Shown here: positions 16,381 to 25,502 of the stretch, piece after piece
Position numbering within the stretch: position 1 is the first letter of the stretch
How the letters are laid out: each line of letters starts with the position of its first letter
Assembly (NCBI GenBank): GCA_018816865.1
Contig: JAHIUW010000005.1
Span: 1 to 64,000, forward strand
From: Pseudomonadota bacterium
GTDB lineage: Bacteria > Desulfobacterota > Desulfovibrionia > Desulfovibrionales > Desulfovibrionaceae
Length of the DNA: 64,000 nucleotides
Reading direction: 5' to 3'
Translations under genes and position numbers: made by a program
The notes under the pieces: generated by a model
The model's database searches: none
What the model saw: only the letters and a program-made list of their open reading frames with translations
What the model was told of the DNA's origin: nothing

Positions 16381-17169
16381 TCAGCTCAGCAGCAGGTCCG
16401 CCAGTTCGACGAAGCCCGCGCCGCCTCTGTGGCTGGCAATCCAGGCGGGTTCCGCGTCCAGCTGGCCCTGAAAATCGAGGACATTGGCCACACCCACGGA
16501 GTTGGGGAAGAACCCGAACATCGGGGCGTCGTTGGGGGAGTCGCCGCTGAAGACCACGGTCTCGCGCACGGCGTCCAGGTCCGTGTCGAACTGCTCACTG
16601 AACAGCAGGCGGGTCATGGACAGCTTGTCCCAGTTTCCGAACCAGCCGTTGACGTGGATGGAGCTGACCTTGGCCTGGGCCCCTGCCTCCTGGAACAGCT
16701 CCACGATGCGTGCAATCTGTTCCTTGTTCAGGGGGGCTACGTCCTCGCAGAAATCGATGGCCAGATCGGCCTCCCGGTAGGCCTGATCCGCGGACAGGCC
16801 CGCGCCGGGCACTTCGGTCAGGATGCGGTCGCACAAAGCGGCCAGCCTCTGGCGGTCTGTGCTGCGCTGGGCGTCATCCTTCAGGAAGCGGCGGATCATG
16901 GCCCGCGAGGTCTCGTCATAGCGGAAATAGAAGGCCCCGTTTTCGCCCACCACCCCATCCACGGGCCACATGCGGGCGATGTGATCGCACCATCCGGCCG
17001 GGCGGCCCGTGATGGGCACAACCTTCAATCCGGCCTCGCGCAGACGCTCCAGGGCGGTGTACGCCCCGGCACCGAGGCGGCCTTCGTCGGTCAGGGTGTC
17101 GTCGATGTCCGTGAGCACGAAGCGGAGGGATTTGCGGACGTTTTCGGGCATGGTAGCCAGGGATTTCAT
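16381..17169 (-). CDS. HAD-superfamily (type IIB) phosphatase
   Basis: 262 aa. HAD motif I is LTDIDDTLT, motif II is VVPITGR, and the late acidic motif is VVFSGDSPNDAPMF, all as in HAD-IIB sugar-phosphate phosphatases. The ATG at 17169 follows a CGGAGA site. It is the last gene of the phnDCEE run, separated from the second permease by a strong hairpin, so it may release phosphate from the imported compound (inference). The exact substrate is not identifiable. Confidence 0.85.
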   Translation of the reverse strand: MKSLATMPENVRKSLRFVLTDIDDTLTDEGRLGAGAYTALERLREAGLKVVPITGRPAGWCDHIARMWPVDGVVGENGAFYFRYDETSRAMIRRFLKDDAQRSTDRQRLAALCDRILTEVPGAGLSADQAYREADLAIDFCEDVAPLNKEQIARIVELFQEAGAQAKVSSIHVNGWFGNWDKLSMTRLLFSEQFDTDLDAVRETVVFSGDSPNDAPMFGFFPNSVGVANVLDFQGQLDAEPAWIASHRGGAGFVELADLLLS

Positions 17170-17188
17170 GAAAGTCTCCGGGTGAAAA

Positions 17189-17218
17189 GGGCGCCGCTCC
17201 CATGCGGAAGCGGCGCCC
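17189..17218. terminator. Strong hairpin between phnE and the HAD gene
   Basis: A 10-bp perfect stem, GGGCGCCGCT paired with AGCGGCGCCC around a 10-nt loop. On the minus strand it is followed by CTTTTCACC rather than a long T run. It may attenuate expression of the HAD gene or protect the upstream mRNA. Confidence 0.5.
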
Positions 17219-17242
17219 GTGGTTATCGTTGGTTTGCGGGGA

Positions 17243-18040
17243 TCAGATGATCCTTCCCCTGATCTTGGTCACCAGGACTTCGGCCACGATGACCACGGCG
17301 AAGATGCACAGCAGGATCAGGGAGACCTCGTCCCAGCGGAAGAGGTTCAGCGCCGTGTCCAGGGCCACACCGATACCGCCCGCGCCCACCAGCCCGATGA
17401 CCGAGGATTCGCGGACGTTGATGTCCCAGCGGAACAGGGTGATGCCCCAGAAGGCCGGGGCGATCTGCGGCCAGTAGCCCTTGAGGAAGATGCTCGCCCA
17501 AGGGGCACCGGCGGCCTTCAGGGCTTCGATGGGACCGGGATCGCATTCTTCCAGGGCCTCGCCCATGAGCTTGCCGCAGAACCCGATGGATCGAAAGCCG
17601 ATGGCCACGGTGCCGGCCAGGGCGCCAGGGCCGAAGACGGCCACGAACAGAATGGCCCAGACCAGGGAATTGACCGAGCGCGATGACACTAGGATCAGTT
17701 TCGCCAGCCAGTTGAGCACAGGGACCGGGGTGATGTTCTTGGCGGACATCAGGCCCACGGGCAGGGCCAGTAGCAGGGCCAGCATGGTGCCCAGCCCGGC
17801 GATGTTCAGGGTCTCGATCAGGGAGTCGTGGACGTTGATCTTGTAGCTGGCCGTGTCGGGCGGCCACATGCGGGCGAAGAGGTCGGCCATCTGTGCCGGG
17901 GCATCGAGCAGGAACTCGGGGATGATGCTCACGCTGCGCAGGGAGACCGCAAAGGCCATGGCCAGTCCCAAAAACACCGTGAACCGGGCCAGGCGTTGCG
18001 CCGGGGTGAAGCGCTGCCAGTCATAGTGTTGATCAGTCAT
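17243..18040 (-). CDS. phnE: Phosphonate/phosphite-type ABC transporter permease, PhnE family
   Basis: A 265-aa inner-membrane permease. It has the PhnE-type loop that contacts the ATPase (SIGFCGKLMGEALEECDPG and then EALKAAGAPWASIF) and a glycine-rich GLVGAGGIGVALD segment typical of these permeases. Its start overlaps the end of the other phnE by 8 nt. It forms an importer with the neighbouring PhnE, PhnC and PhnD. Substrates of this family include phosphonates and phosphite. No C-P lyase or phosphite dehydrogenase genes are in view to decide between them. Confidence 0.88.
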   Translation of the reverse strand: MTDQHYDWQRFTPAQRLARFTVFLGLAMAFAVSLRSVSIIPEFLLDAPAQMADLFARMWPPDTASYKINVHDSLIETLNIAGLGTMLALLLALPVGLMSAKNITPVPVLNWLAKLILVSSRSVNSLVWAILFVAVFGPGALAGTVAIGFRSIGFCGKLMGEALEECDPGPIEALKAAGAPWASIFLKGYWPQIAPAFWGITLFRWDINVRESSVIGLVGAGGIGVALDTALNLFRWDEVSLILLCIFAVVIVAEVLVTKIRGRII

Positions 18041-18824
18041 TGAACACCACCTTGATTCTGACGGCCAGGTATTCGCTGATCATGATCAGTGCGATGATGG
18101 ACAGCAGGATGGTGCACAGGAAGTCGTAGTCAAAGCGCTGGAACGCGGCGAACAGGGTCCCGCCGATGCCTCCGGCGCCCACGATGCCCACCATGGTCGA
18201 ATTGCGCATGTTGGCGTCGAACTGGTAGGTGGCGAAGCCGATGAAGCGGTTCAACACCTGGGGCAACACCGCGTAGATCAAGACGCTCATGAAGGGCGCC
18301 CCGGCGGCTTTGCAGGCCTCCACGGGTTTCAACGAGATTTCCTCGATGGCCTCGGCAAAGAGCTTGCCGATGAACCCGATGGACGCGAAGACCAGCGTCA
18401 GGATGCCCGCCATGGGGCCGAAGCCCACGGCCTTGACGAACAGGATGGCGAAGATCACCGGATGGAACGAGCGGCAGACGCAGATCAGGGCGCGCGCCGG
18501 CCATGTGGCCCAGGCGGGCATCAGGTTGCGCGCCGACATGAGACCGATGGGCAGCGACAGGGCGATGCCGAAGGCCGAGGAGATAACGGCGATCTCCACG
18601 GTTTCGAGCAGATTTGCCAACAGCAGCTTCCAGCGCATGAAGCTGGGCGGGATCATCTCGTCCAGGAATTGGGCGCCGTTGTCCAATCCGGTCAGGAAAC
18701 GCGTCCAGGTGATGTCCAGCGCGCTCAGGGCGTACAGGGTGTAGACTGCAAGCCCAACCCAGCCCAGCCTGGCGAGCCAGTTGGCCTTGAACGGCTTTCT
18801 CAGGGTCTGGGAGGGGGCGTTCAT
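18033..18824 (-). CDS. phnE: Phosphonate/phosphite-type ABC transporter permease, PhnE family
   Basis: A 263-aa permease, a paralogue of the downstream phnE. It shares [19 protein letters not shown], the [11 protein letters not shown] segment and the [13 protein letters not shown] segment. Several hydrophobic helices are evident. Its ATG overlaps the phnC stop by 4 nt, so phnC and phnE are translationally coupled. Two different PhnE subunits would form a heterodimeric channel. Confidence 0.88.
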   Translation of the reverse strand: MNAPSQTLRKPFKANWLARLGWVGLAVYTLYALSALDITWTRFLTGLDNGAQFLDEMIPPSFMRWKLLLANLLETVEIAVISSAFGIALSLPIGLMSARNLMPAWATWPARALICVCRSFHPVIFAILFVKAVGFGPMAGILTLVFASIGFIGKLFAEAIEEISLKPVEACKAAGAPFMSVLIYAVLPQVLNRFIGFATYQFDANMRNSTMVGIVGAGGIGGTLFAAFQRFDYDFLCTILLSIIALIMISEYLAVRIKVVFND

Positions 18825-19615
18825 GTTAGCCAGCCCTCCCCGCCGTAAATCTGCTTCATATGCTCATCAGTCAATCCGTCGGGCGGGCCGTCGAAGATGA
18901 TGCGTCCATCGGACATGCCGATGATGCGGTCGGTGAAGCGCTTGGCGAGATCCACGTCATGGATATTGATCAGCACCGGGATGTTTTGGTCCCTGGAAAA
19001 GTCGTTCAAGAGTTCCATGATCTCCACGGAGGTCTTGGGGTCCAGAGAGGATGTGGGCTCGTCCGCCATGATGATGTGCGGGTTCTGCATCACCGCGCGG
19101 GCGATGCCCACGCGTTGGCGCTGGCCGCCCGAGAGTTCGTCGGCGCGCACGGTGGCGAAGTCTTCGAGACCCACCTTGCGGATCAGCTCAAAGGCCTGAT
19201 CGATGTCCTGCTGCGGGTACTTGCGCAGCCAGGCCCGCCACACGGGCGTGAAGCCCAGGCGGCCGCAGAGCACGTTTTCGATGACGCTTAAGCGTTCCAC
19301 GAGGTTGAATTCCTGGAAGACCATGCCGATGAAATGGCGTGCCAAGCGCAGGTCGCGTCCGGACAGGGAGGTGATCTCCTGCCCGGAGACGACGATGGAG
19401 CCGCTGGAGGGTTCGATCAGGCGGTTGATGCACCTGAGCAGCGTACTCTTGCCCGTGCCCGAGGGACCGATGATGCCCACGGTGGTCCGGCCCGTGACCT
19501 CAAAGGAAATCCCCTTGAGCACGGGTTTGCCGGACACGTATTCCTTGACCAGATTGTTGATAGTCAGGGAACGGGGGGCCTGGCCCCCGTTCCCGTTAGA
19601 TTGATTGTTCACCAT
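18821..19615 (-). CDS. phnC: Phosphonate/phosphite-type ABC transporter ATPase, PhnC
   Basis: 264 aa with all ABC ATPase motifs: Walker [11 protein letters not shown]-loop MVFQEFNLV, signature [15 protein letters not shown], Walker [13 protein letters not shown] and H-loop INIHDVDLA. The stretch between Q-loop and signature ([20 protein letters not shown]) is characteristic of PhnC proteins. It lies 6 nt after phnD, which precedes it on the minus strand, and overlaps phnE. Confidence 0.92.
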   Translation of the reverse strand: MVNNQSNGNGGQAPRSLTINNLVKEYVSGKPVLKGISFEVTGRTTVGIIGPSGTGKSTLLRCINRLIEPSSGSIVVSGQEITSLSGRDLRLARHFIGMVFQEFNLVERLSVIENVLCGRLGFTPVWRAWLRKYPQQDIDQAFELIRKVGLEDFATVRADELSGGQRQRVGIARAVMQNPHIIMADEPTSSLDPKTSVEIMELLNDFSRDQNIPVLINIHDVDLAKRFTDRIIGMSDGRIIFDGPPDGLTDEHMKQIYGGEGWLT

Positions 19616-19621
19616 GCCGTC

Positions 19622-20650
19622 CTATTGCTTCTTGGCCTTTTCAGCAGCCTTTGCGGCGGCCTTGGCGGCTTCCTTCTCGGCCATCTTCTTCAGGCCCTCA
19701 GTGTTGTAGCTGGTGCCTGTGGCCGCGGCGATGTCACGGATGACCTTCCAGTCAGCCATGTAGGTGATGGGGTAGAAACGGTCGGCTCCGCCGAAGGATT
19801 CCTTCATCTTGTCCGTGAAGCGGAAGGTGTGGAACGCGCCCACGATCTTCTGCGCCAGGTCCGGGCAGAGCTGGCTGGAGTAGCCGAAGGACGAGGTGGG
19901 GAAGCGGGGGCTGGTGAACACGATGCGCAGGGCATCCTTGTCCACACGGCCGGCGCGGATCATGCGCTCGTACACGTCGGAGGCCACGGGGGCGGCGTCG
20001 TAGTCGCCATGAGCCACGCCCAGGACGGACTGGTCGTGCTTGCCGGAGTAGACTACGGTGTAGTCGACGTCGGGCGTGATTCCCAAGGGCGGGAACAGGG
20101 CCCTGGGGGCCAGGTTGCCGGAGTTGGAGGATGCGGAAGTGTGTGCGACTTTCTTGCCCTTCAGGTCGGCCAGGGACATGATGGGGCTGTCTTTCTTGAC
20201 CAGCACGACCAGGTTGTAGCCTTGGAAGGCGTCGGCATTGCCCTTGACGGCCAAGGGCACGTACCCGGCCAGGTTCACGGCGAAGCCGGTGGGGCCGGTG
20301 GAGAAGCCGGCGATATGCAGGCGGCCGGAGCGCATGGCCTCGACTTCGGCGGCGTTGGACTGCACGGTGTAGTACACCACGTCCTTGCCGGTGGCTTCTT
20401 TAAGATATTTCTGGAAAGCGGAGAAGGCGTCACGGTACACGGCGGGGTCTTCGACCGGAGTGTAGGTGAAGACCAGGGTGCTGGGGTCGTTGCACTTGCC
20501 GGGCTCGGCCAGGTCGGCGACGAGGTCCTTGTCGTTGTCGCAGTACATCTCGTCCAGGGTGCCCCGGTTCTGGCAGTCAGCCGCGAACGTGGGGACGGCC
20601 ATGGTCAGGACCAGCGCCATGGCCAGCAAGGTCAGCAATTTTTTCATCAT
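19622..20650 (-). CDS. phnD: Phosphate/phosphite/phosphonate-binding periplasmic protein, PhnD family
   Basis: About 342 aa with a Sec signal peptide (LLTLLAMALVLTMAVPTFAA). The mature part has PhnD-family features (VFTYTPVEDPAVYRDAF, then KKVAHTSASSNSGNLAPRALF). The tail is a long Lys/Ala helix. Two adjacent ATGs (20650 and 20647) follow AGGAG; the second has the better spacing. It is the first gene of the transporter set and lies 157 nt after glpB on the same strand, so it may also be read from the glp promoter. Confidence 0.88.
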   Translation of the reverse strand: MMKKLLTLLAMALVLTMAVPTFAADCQNRGTLDEMYCDNDKDLVADLAEPGKCNDPSTLVFTYTPVEDPAVYRDAFSAFQKYLKEATGKDVVYYTVQSNAAEVEAMRSGRLHIAGFSTGPTGFAVNLAGYVPLAVKGNADAFQGYNLVVLVKKDSPIMSLADLKGKKVAHTSASSNSGNLAPRALFPPLGITPDVDYTVVYSGKHDQSVLGVAHGDYDAAPVASDVYERMIRAGRVDKDALRIVFTSPRFPTSSFGYSSQLCPDLAQKIVGAFHTFRFTDKMKESFGGADRFYPITYMADWKVIRDIAAATGTSYNTEGLKKMAEKEAAKAAAKAAEKAKKQ

Positions 20651-20713
20651 ACTCTCCTGTTCCACAAAGGTTACTCCCAAGGCATGGGGGTCCATACCTC
20701 CCTCCTCAACAGA

Positions 20714-20745
20714 TCTCAGGCTTGCGCAAACTGTCGTGCCTGAGA
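20714..20745. repeat. Inverted repeat in the glpB-phnD gap
   Basis: TCTCAGGC and GCCTGAGA, 8 bp perfect, are separated by 16 nt in the 157-nt gap between glpB and phnD. It could be an operator or an mRNA hairpin. No T-tract is seen. Confidence 0.3.
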
Positions 20746-20807
20746 CAGCCCCTCTGGGGCATTGAAAACCAAGGCTCCCACCTTTGTCGTAGGATACCTG
20801 TTTAAAT

Positions 20808-22100
20808 TTATTTCAACGCGGCCACGGCCTCCACAGCCGCCCAGGCCGTGGCGATGGCCACGCCCGCACCGCACTTCATGCGAATCCAGTCCTGATGGGC
20901 CAGGATGGAACCGGCGGCATACAACCGTGGGTGGACCGGCGCGCCGGTTTTGCCTAGAGGCCGGAAGGCTTCGTCCGTAAGCAGTCCGGCGGTATGCACG
21001 TCGTGCCCGCGCGGGTCGAAGTAGTCGATCTTGTACCAGTCCGCCCGAGACTCGGGCTGGACCACGTCCAAGTCGAACACAGTTTCGGAGATACGGTCAA
21101 GCGACCCCCTCAGGCCGCCGCCCAGAAATCGGCCCGTGGCCAGCAGCACGCTTTTGGCTTCGACCTCGCGCTCCACGGGTTGTCCCGTAATACGCAGGCT
21201 GAAGGGCGAGGCTGCACCCGGGAGCAGCCCGGACATCTGTTGCTGGCAAAACAGTTCCACACCCATTTCGGGGAGCTTGTCCTCGAAGGCCTCCTTGAGG
21301 CGGATGCCGGGCACACCCGGGGGCATGGTGGGCACCTCGAACACCGGCACACCGAGACGCGCGGTCAAATCCTGGGCGACAGCGTCGGGCCGATACATCC
21401 CCAGCACCGCAGGCAGGCCCACGGCCTGGGCATCGCCCAGCAGCGGGGTGATGGCTCTGGCTAGGCGTTCCCTGGCGTCAGGGGTCTCCAGGGTCCGGGC
21501 CAGTTGCTCGGGATACAGCTCGCCGCCTTGGAATCCGGGGACTTCGATACACGCTGAGCGCAGACCCGGCCAGAATTCTGCCAAATTGGTCACGACTTGG
21601 CGAGCTGAAAAGCCCTTGAGACCCTTAAGCCCCAGGATCAGGGCAGGGGTCTTGTCCTCCAGGGCGAGGCTGCCGGGCAGCATGGTCTCGGGCACGCACC
21701 AGGAATGCTTGAGTGTCCCCGCAGGGGTGATCACCCGATAGTTACGCTCGCTACCGGCGCGATAGGAGATCCCGGCGTCGCGCAGGAAATTCATCAGTTC
21801 ATGGAAGGCGCAACGGATGTCCTCGGAGGTGATTCGGGCATAGGGATGCCCGGGGAAGGCCTTCAGCAGATCGGGGATTGCGCCAAAGGGTTCCTGAATG
21901 ATCTGGATTGAGCCGTCCTGGGTCACGGCAGGGATGGCACCCAGCACGTCGAAGACGCCGCTGGTGTAGGAGATGGCGCCGGTGCTGCCCGCCTGGACCA
22001 CGGAGAGACCACGCTGGCGGGCAAACACGGCGGCGGCCATGCCGGCGATGCCGGTGCCTATGATGGCCAAGTCGCAACCCAGAGTGGTGGAACGAGTCAT
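20808..22100 (-). CDS. glpB: Anaerobic glycerol-3-phosphate dehydrogenase subunit B
   Basis: 430 aa. The N-terminal FAD-binding motif is CDLAIIGTGIAGMAAAVFARQ. The overall sequence matches GlpB, including VLLATGRFLGGGL and the C-terminal LYAAGSILAHQDWI and GVAIATAW. GlpB is part of the GlpABC complex that oxidises glycerol-3-phosphate to dihydroxyacetone phosphate and passes electrons to quinone. The start at 22100 follows AGGAGG and sits directly after the glpA stop (TAGCATG). The frame continues far upstream, but that part overlaps glpA. Confidence 0.88.
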   Translation of the reverse strand: MTRSTTLGCDLAIIGTGIAGMAAAVFARQRGLSVVQAGSTGAISYTSGVFDVLGAIPAVTQDGSIQIIQEPFGAIPDLLKAFPGHPYARITSEDIRCAFHELMNFLRDAGISYRAGSERNYRVITPAGTLKHSWCVPETMLPGSLALEDKTPALILGLKGLKGFSARQVVTNLAEFWPGLRSACIEVPGFQGGELYPEQLARTLETPDARERLARAITPLLGDAQAVGLPAVLGMYRPDAVAQDLTARLGVPVFEVPTMPPGVPGIRLKEAFEDKLPEMGVELFCQQQMSGLLPGAASPFSLRITGQPVEREVEAKSVLLATGRFLGGGLRGSLDRISETVFDLDVVQPESRADWYKIDYFDPRGHDVHTAGLLTDEAFRPLGKTGAPVHPRLYAAGSILAHQDWIRMKCGAGVAIATAWAAVEAVAALK

Positions 22101-22101
22101 G

Positions 22102-23673
22102 CTATTCCACCTCCTGCGGGTCTTTGGGATTGACCTGTTCAAGGCCCAGCAGGCCGCAATGCAGGGCTTCGGCCAGCTCCGCCTGTACCAACTGGGCGTT
22201 CCAGAGCACCGGGCGCTGGCCCTTGAATCGTTCCTGAAAGAATTCGCGCATCTTGACCAGCCCCTTGCGGGAATCCAACTGGCCGGTCTCGTAGAGATGC
22301 GCGGCCACGCGCACCCCGCAAAACGCACCCTGGCAGGAGCCCTTGCCGATACGGCTGCGCTTGCCCAGGGCCTGGAGACCGGGTTCCGGGAATTCGTCGC
22401 GGCAGTTATGAATGATCTCGTCCACGGCGCTGGCGGGCACCATCTCGCATTCGCACAGCAGTTCATCACCGGCGTTGTGCCGTGCGGCCCAGATTTTGGG
22501 AGCCCGACCCGGCTCGGTCCACTCGCAGGCGCTGGCCTCGGGCAGGGGGGTGTTGGCGGTGAGGCCGGGGTTCGCATTGCCCAGCCGGAGGCCGACCAGG
22601 TCTGCGGTCTTCTCGGCCATCAAGCGGTAGGTGGTCAGCTTGCCACCGGCCACGGAACAGAAATTCGACAACCCGGCATCCTGGTGATCGTAGAGGGCGA
22701 AGCCCCGGCTCACGGAGCGGCCATCGTCACCGCCCGCACTGATCAGGGGACGGACCCCGCAGTAGGCGCGGACGTAGCGGGTATCCAAGAGGGCCGGAAT
22801 CATGGCTGCTCCCTGGAGGACGTTGACGTCCACTTCGGCCACGCTGGGCCGGGCCAGGTCGGGATTGGGGATGGTCACGCTGGTGGTCCCCAGGATGGAG
22901 ACTGTGCCGCCGGGGACCAGGATGTCCCCGTCTCCCGGGGGGCGCAGGCGGTTGATCACGCGGTCGGTCATGCGCTCGTGGGTTACCAGCAGGGTCCCCT
23001 GGGAGTAGAGCATGTTGATCTTGGCCCCGGCCAGGGCCGCCACGCGGTCTGCCCAGGCCCCGGCGGAGTTGACGACCTGCAGAGGCTCAATGCTCGATTC
23101 CTCGCCGGTCAGGGTGTTGACTAGCCGGACGCGAACAATGCGCCCGGCATTGATGTCGAAGCCCGTCACCGCCGTACGCCGCAAAAGGGTCGAGCCGTTC
23201 AGAGCCTTGGCGTGGGCCAGGTTCTCCAGGGAAAGCTTGAAGGGGTCGATGGAGGCGTCGGGTACCTCGAAGGCTGCGATGAGTCTGTCCGAGAGCGCGG
23301 GCTCCATCTCGCGGGCCTGTGCCGGGTCGATGGCCCGTACGGGGACTCCCGCCTTGGCACACCAACCCACGTAGTCGGCAACGAAGCGTTCGTCGTCGCC
23401 AGCCACGGCCACGAACAGCCCGCCGCAGTCATCGACGCATTGGGGGGCCAGGCGTTTCAGGCGCAGATTTTCTTCGTGGCATTCCCTGGCGGCTTCGCTA
23501 TCATTGGAGACGTAGCGCCCGCCGCTATGCAGCAGGCCGTGGTTGCCGCCGGAAGCGCCCGCATTGATGTCGCCGCTTTCCGTGACCACGCAATGCACAC
23601 CACGCAGGGCCAGGTCACGCGCAATGCCCGTGCCTGTGGCTCCGGCACCGATTATTAAAACCTCAGTCTGCAT
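22102..23673 (-). CDS. glpA: Anaerobic glycerol-3-phosphate dehydrogenase subunit A
   Basis: 523 aa from the ATG at 23673, which begins MQTEVLIIGAGATGTGIARD, a textbook FAD dinucleotide-binding motif. Downstream are GASGGNHGLLHSGGRYV (flavin site) and a C-terminal Cys-containing BFD-like domain (LLCECEMVPASAVDEI, GKGSCQGAFCG) characteristic of GlpA. This is the catalytic flavoprotein subunit. It is first in a minus-strand run glpA-glpB-phnD-phnC-phnE-phnE-HAD. The third subunit gene lies divergently across a 350-nt promoter region. Confidence 0.93.
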   Translation of the reverse strand: MQTEVLIIGAGATGTGIARDLALRGVHCVVTESGDINAGASGGNHGLLHSGGRYVSNDSEAARECHEENLRLKRLAPQCVDDCGGLFVAVAGDDERFVADYVGWCAKAGVPVRAIDPAQAREMEPALSDRLIAAFEVPDASIDPFKLSLENLAHAKALNGSTLLRRTAVTGFDINAGRIVRVRLVNTLTGEESSIEPLQVVNSAGAWADRVAALAGAKINMLYSQGTLLVTHERMTDRVINRLRPPGDGDILVPGGTVSILGTTSVTIPNPDLARPSVAEVDVNVLQGAAMIPALLDTRYVRAYCGVRPLISAGGDDGRSVSRGFALYDHQDAGLSNFCSVAGGKLTTYRLMAEKTADLVGLRLGNANPGLTANTPLPEASACEWTEPGRAPKIWAARHNAGDELLCECEMVPASAVDEIIHNCRDEFPEPGLQALGKRSRIGKGSCQGAFCGVRVAAHLYETGQLDSRKGLVKMREFFQERFKGQRPVLWNAQLVQAELAEALHCGLLGLEQVNPKDPQEVE

Positions 23674-23858
23674 GGCTGCCTGTGGGATGGACCGCAGGCT
23701 GGGCCAGCGGATATGGGTGAACGTGCAATGGAACCGATGCCGATTGCGGCATGGAGCTCTCCTTTTCGGGCGTTTTGCCAGCGGTGGCCGGACAAGGCAA
23801 GCAGGCATGCCTCAAACAGGAACATTTTAGTTGAAGGGACTGGTGAGCGCAACCTTTC

Positions 23859-23880
23859 TGACATAAAATGTTAACTGTCA
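23859..23880. promoter_or_regulatory. Possible operator between glpA and glpC
   Basis: TGACA and TGTCA form an inverted repeat 22 bp long overall around an AT-rich centre, inside the 350-nt divergent region between glpA (starts 23673) and the glpC-like gene (starts 24024). It is a candidate site for a shared regulator such as a GlpR-type repressor. No regulator gene is adjacent. Confidence 0.3.
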
Positions 23881-24023
23881 GTGATGCCTTGAAGGGTCTT
23901 GAAAATCATTCAGGTTGCGGATAGTTGCCCGCGCAATTGCCTTGCAAGGACGAAGTGATAGTATAGTCTCTTATCGAAAGGGTCGCCCCGCAGGGCGGGT
24001 GGCCCAAGCACCAAGGAAGAATC

Positions 24024-25325
24024 ATGAACGAATCATATATCTCCAAGCGGCCCTCCTTCAAGGCCAAGGCCATGGAACTGTTGCCTCAGGACGGACATTA
24101 CACCACCTGCCTGACCTGCGGATTGTGTTCTTCTGGATGTCCGGCCTCGGGGTTGGAGGGCATGGACCCCCGCAAGTTCCTGCGCATGGCCTCGCTGGGC
24201 CTGGACAAGGAACTGGCCAGCACCCCCTGGGTCTGGATGTGCACCATGTGCAAGCGCTGTCAGCATGTCTGCCCCATGAACATCGATATCCCCAGTCTGG
24301 TTTATTATGCGCGCACCTGCTGGCCGCGCGAGACACGGCCCAAGGGCATTGTGGCCTCCTGCGACCAGAGCCTGAAGACAGGTACGCATTCGGCCATGGG
24401 TGCGACCCCGGACGACTTCGCCTTTGTGGTGGAGGATGTGTTGGACGAGGTGCGCCAGTCCCAGCCTGGGCAGGAAAAACTTCAGGCTCCGTTGAACAAG
24501 CATGGTGCGCATTTCTTCCTGAATCAGAACTCGCGCGAACCCATGACCGAGCCCGACGAGATGGTTCCGCTGTGGAAGATCCTGGATTACGTGGGGGCTG
24601 ACTGGACCTACGGCACCCTGGGCTGGGCCGCGGAGAACTACTGCATGTTCGCCGCCGACGAGAAGAACTGGGAAAAGATCGTGCGCGCCAAGGTGGCCGC
24701 AGCGGAAGAGCTGGGCTGCAAGGTCTGGCTCAACACCGAATGAGGACACGAATTCTACGCAGTCCGGGCTGGACTGCAAAAATTCAAGATCCCCGCTTCT
24801 TTTTCCCTGGAAAGCGTCATCTCCTGGTACGCCCGCTGGATTCGTGAGGGCAAGCTGCCCGTGAACAGCGACTGGAACCGGGAACTGTGTCTGAAATTCA
24901 CGGTGCAGGACCCCTGCCAGCTGGTGCGCAAGTCCCAGGGCGACAGCATCGCCAACGACCTGCGCTTTGTGGTCAAGGCCGTGGTCGGCGAGGAGAACTT
25001 CGTGGACATGCACCCCAACAAGTCCAACAACTATTGCTGCGGTGGCGGTGGCGGGGCCTTGCAGTCCGGGTACAACGAGGCCCGACGCAGTTACGGCAAG
25101 CACAAGCGGGATCAGATCGTGGCCACGGGGGCGCAGTATTGCATTGCCCCTTGCCACAATTGTCATTCCCAGATCCATGACCTGGCCGACCATTTTGGCG
25201 AGACGTGGCACACCGTGCATCTCTGGACGCTGATCTGCCTGTCCCTGGGCATCCTGGGCGAGAACGAGCGCGCCTATCTGGGACCGGAATTGGAGGCCTT
25301 GGGTCTGACCGACCGTTGCCTCTAG
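24024..25325 (+). CDS. glpC: GlpC-like/HdrD-like iron-sulfur subunit, probable selenoprotein (UGA = Sec240)
   Basis: 433 aa if the in-frame TGA at 24741-24743 is read as selenocysteine. Two [4Fe-4S] motifs lie at the N-terminus (Cys29-32-35-39 in CLTCGLCSSGCP; Cys73-76-79-83 in CTMCKRCQHVCP). The C-terminal CCG domain is complete (Cys298, Cys338-Cys339, Cys377-x2-Cys380). The TGA falls in NTE-stop-GHEFY; the paralogue at 42627-44057 reads MGECGHAFR at this point, so UGA replaces a conserved Cys. The frame is open on both sides, and a SECIS-like hairpin begins 15 nt after the TGA. GlpC anchors GlpAB to the membrane and passes electrons toward the quinone pool. A Cys-to-Sec form of this family has been reported in bacterial selenoproteome surveys. 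A naive annotation would split this gene into two ORFs. Confidence 0.87.
24759..24777 (+). promoter_or_regulatory. SECIS-like hairpin for UGA recoding
   Basis: GCAGTCC and GGACTGC form a perfect 7-bp stem with loop GGGCT. The stem starts 15 nt and the loop 22 nt after the TGA at 24741-24743, within the distance used by bacterial SECIS elements. The G-rich apical loop fits SelB recognition. It lies inside the coding sequence. Confidence 0.75.
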
Positions 25326-25370
25326 CTCTGCTGAGCGCTCACGACGACAAACAATGACGGTCTGAGCATG

Positions 25371-25403
25371 ACGGGCGGACTCCCTTGGGAGCCGCCCGTT
25401 TTT
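25371..25403 (+). terminator. Rho-independent terminator after glpC
   Basis: ACGGGCGG and CCGCCCGT enclose ACTCCCTTGGGAG (itself self-complementary), followed by TTTT. It lies 45 nt past the glpC stop and could also serve the convergent thiE operon. Confidence 0.85.
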
Positions 25404-25502
25404 CGTGGTCTCAGGCCATGGGCTGTTTGTGGAGGCCGAGGGGCTGGGGAAGGACTACGCTTGAGTGCGGGGCTGGAGGCAGGCGGGGCATATGGTCCAG
25501 CG

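Noticed and set aside
24741-24743. Reading the glpC-like gene as a nonsense pseudogene or as two genes
   Set aside because: The stop replaces a conserved Cys, the frame stays open, the downstream part has intact motifs but no start signals at the break, and a SECIS-like hairpin follows.
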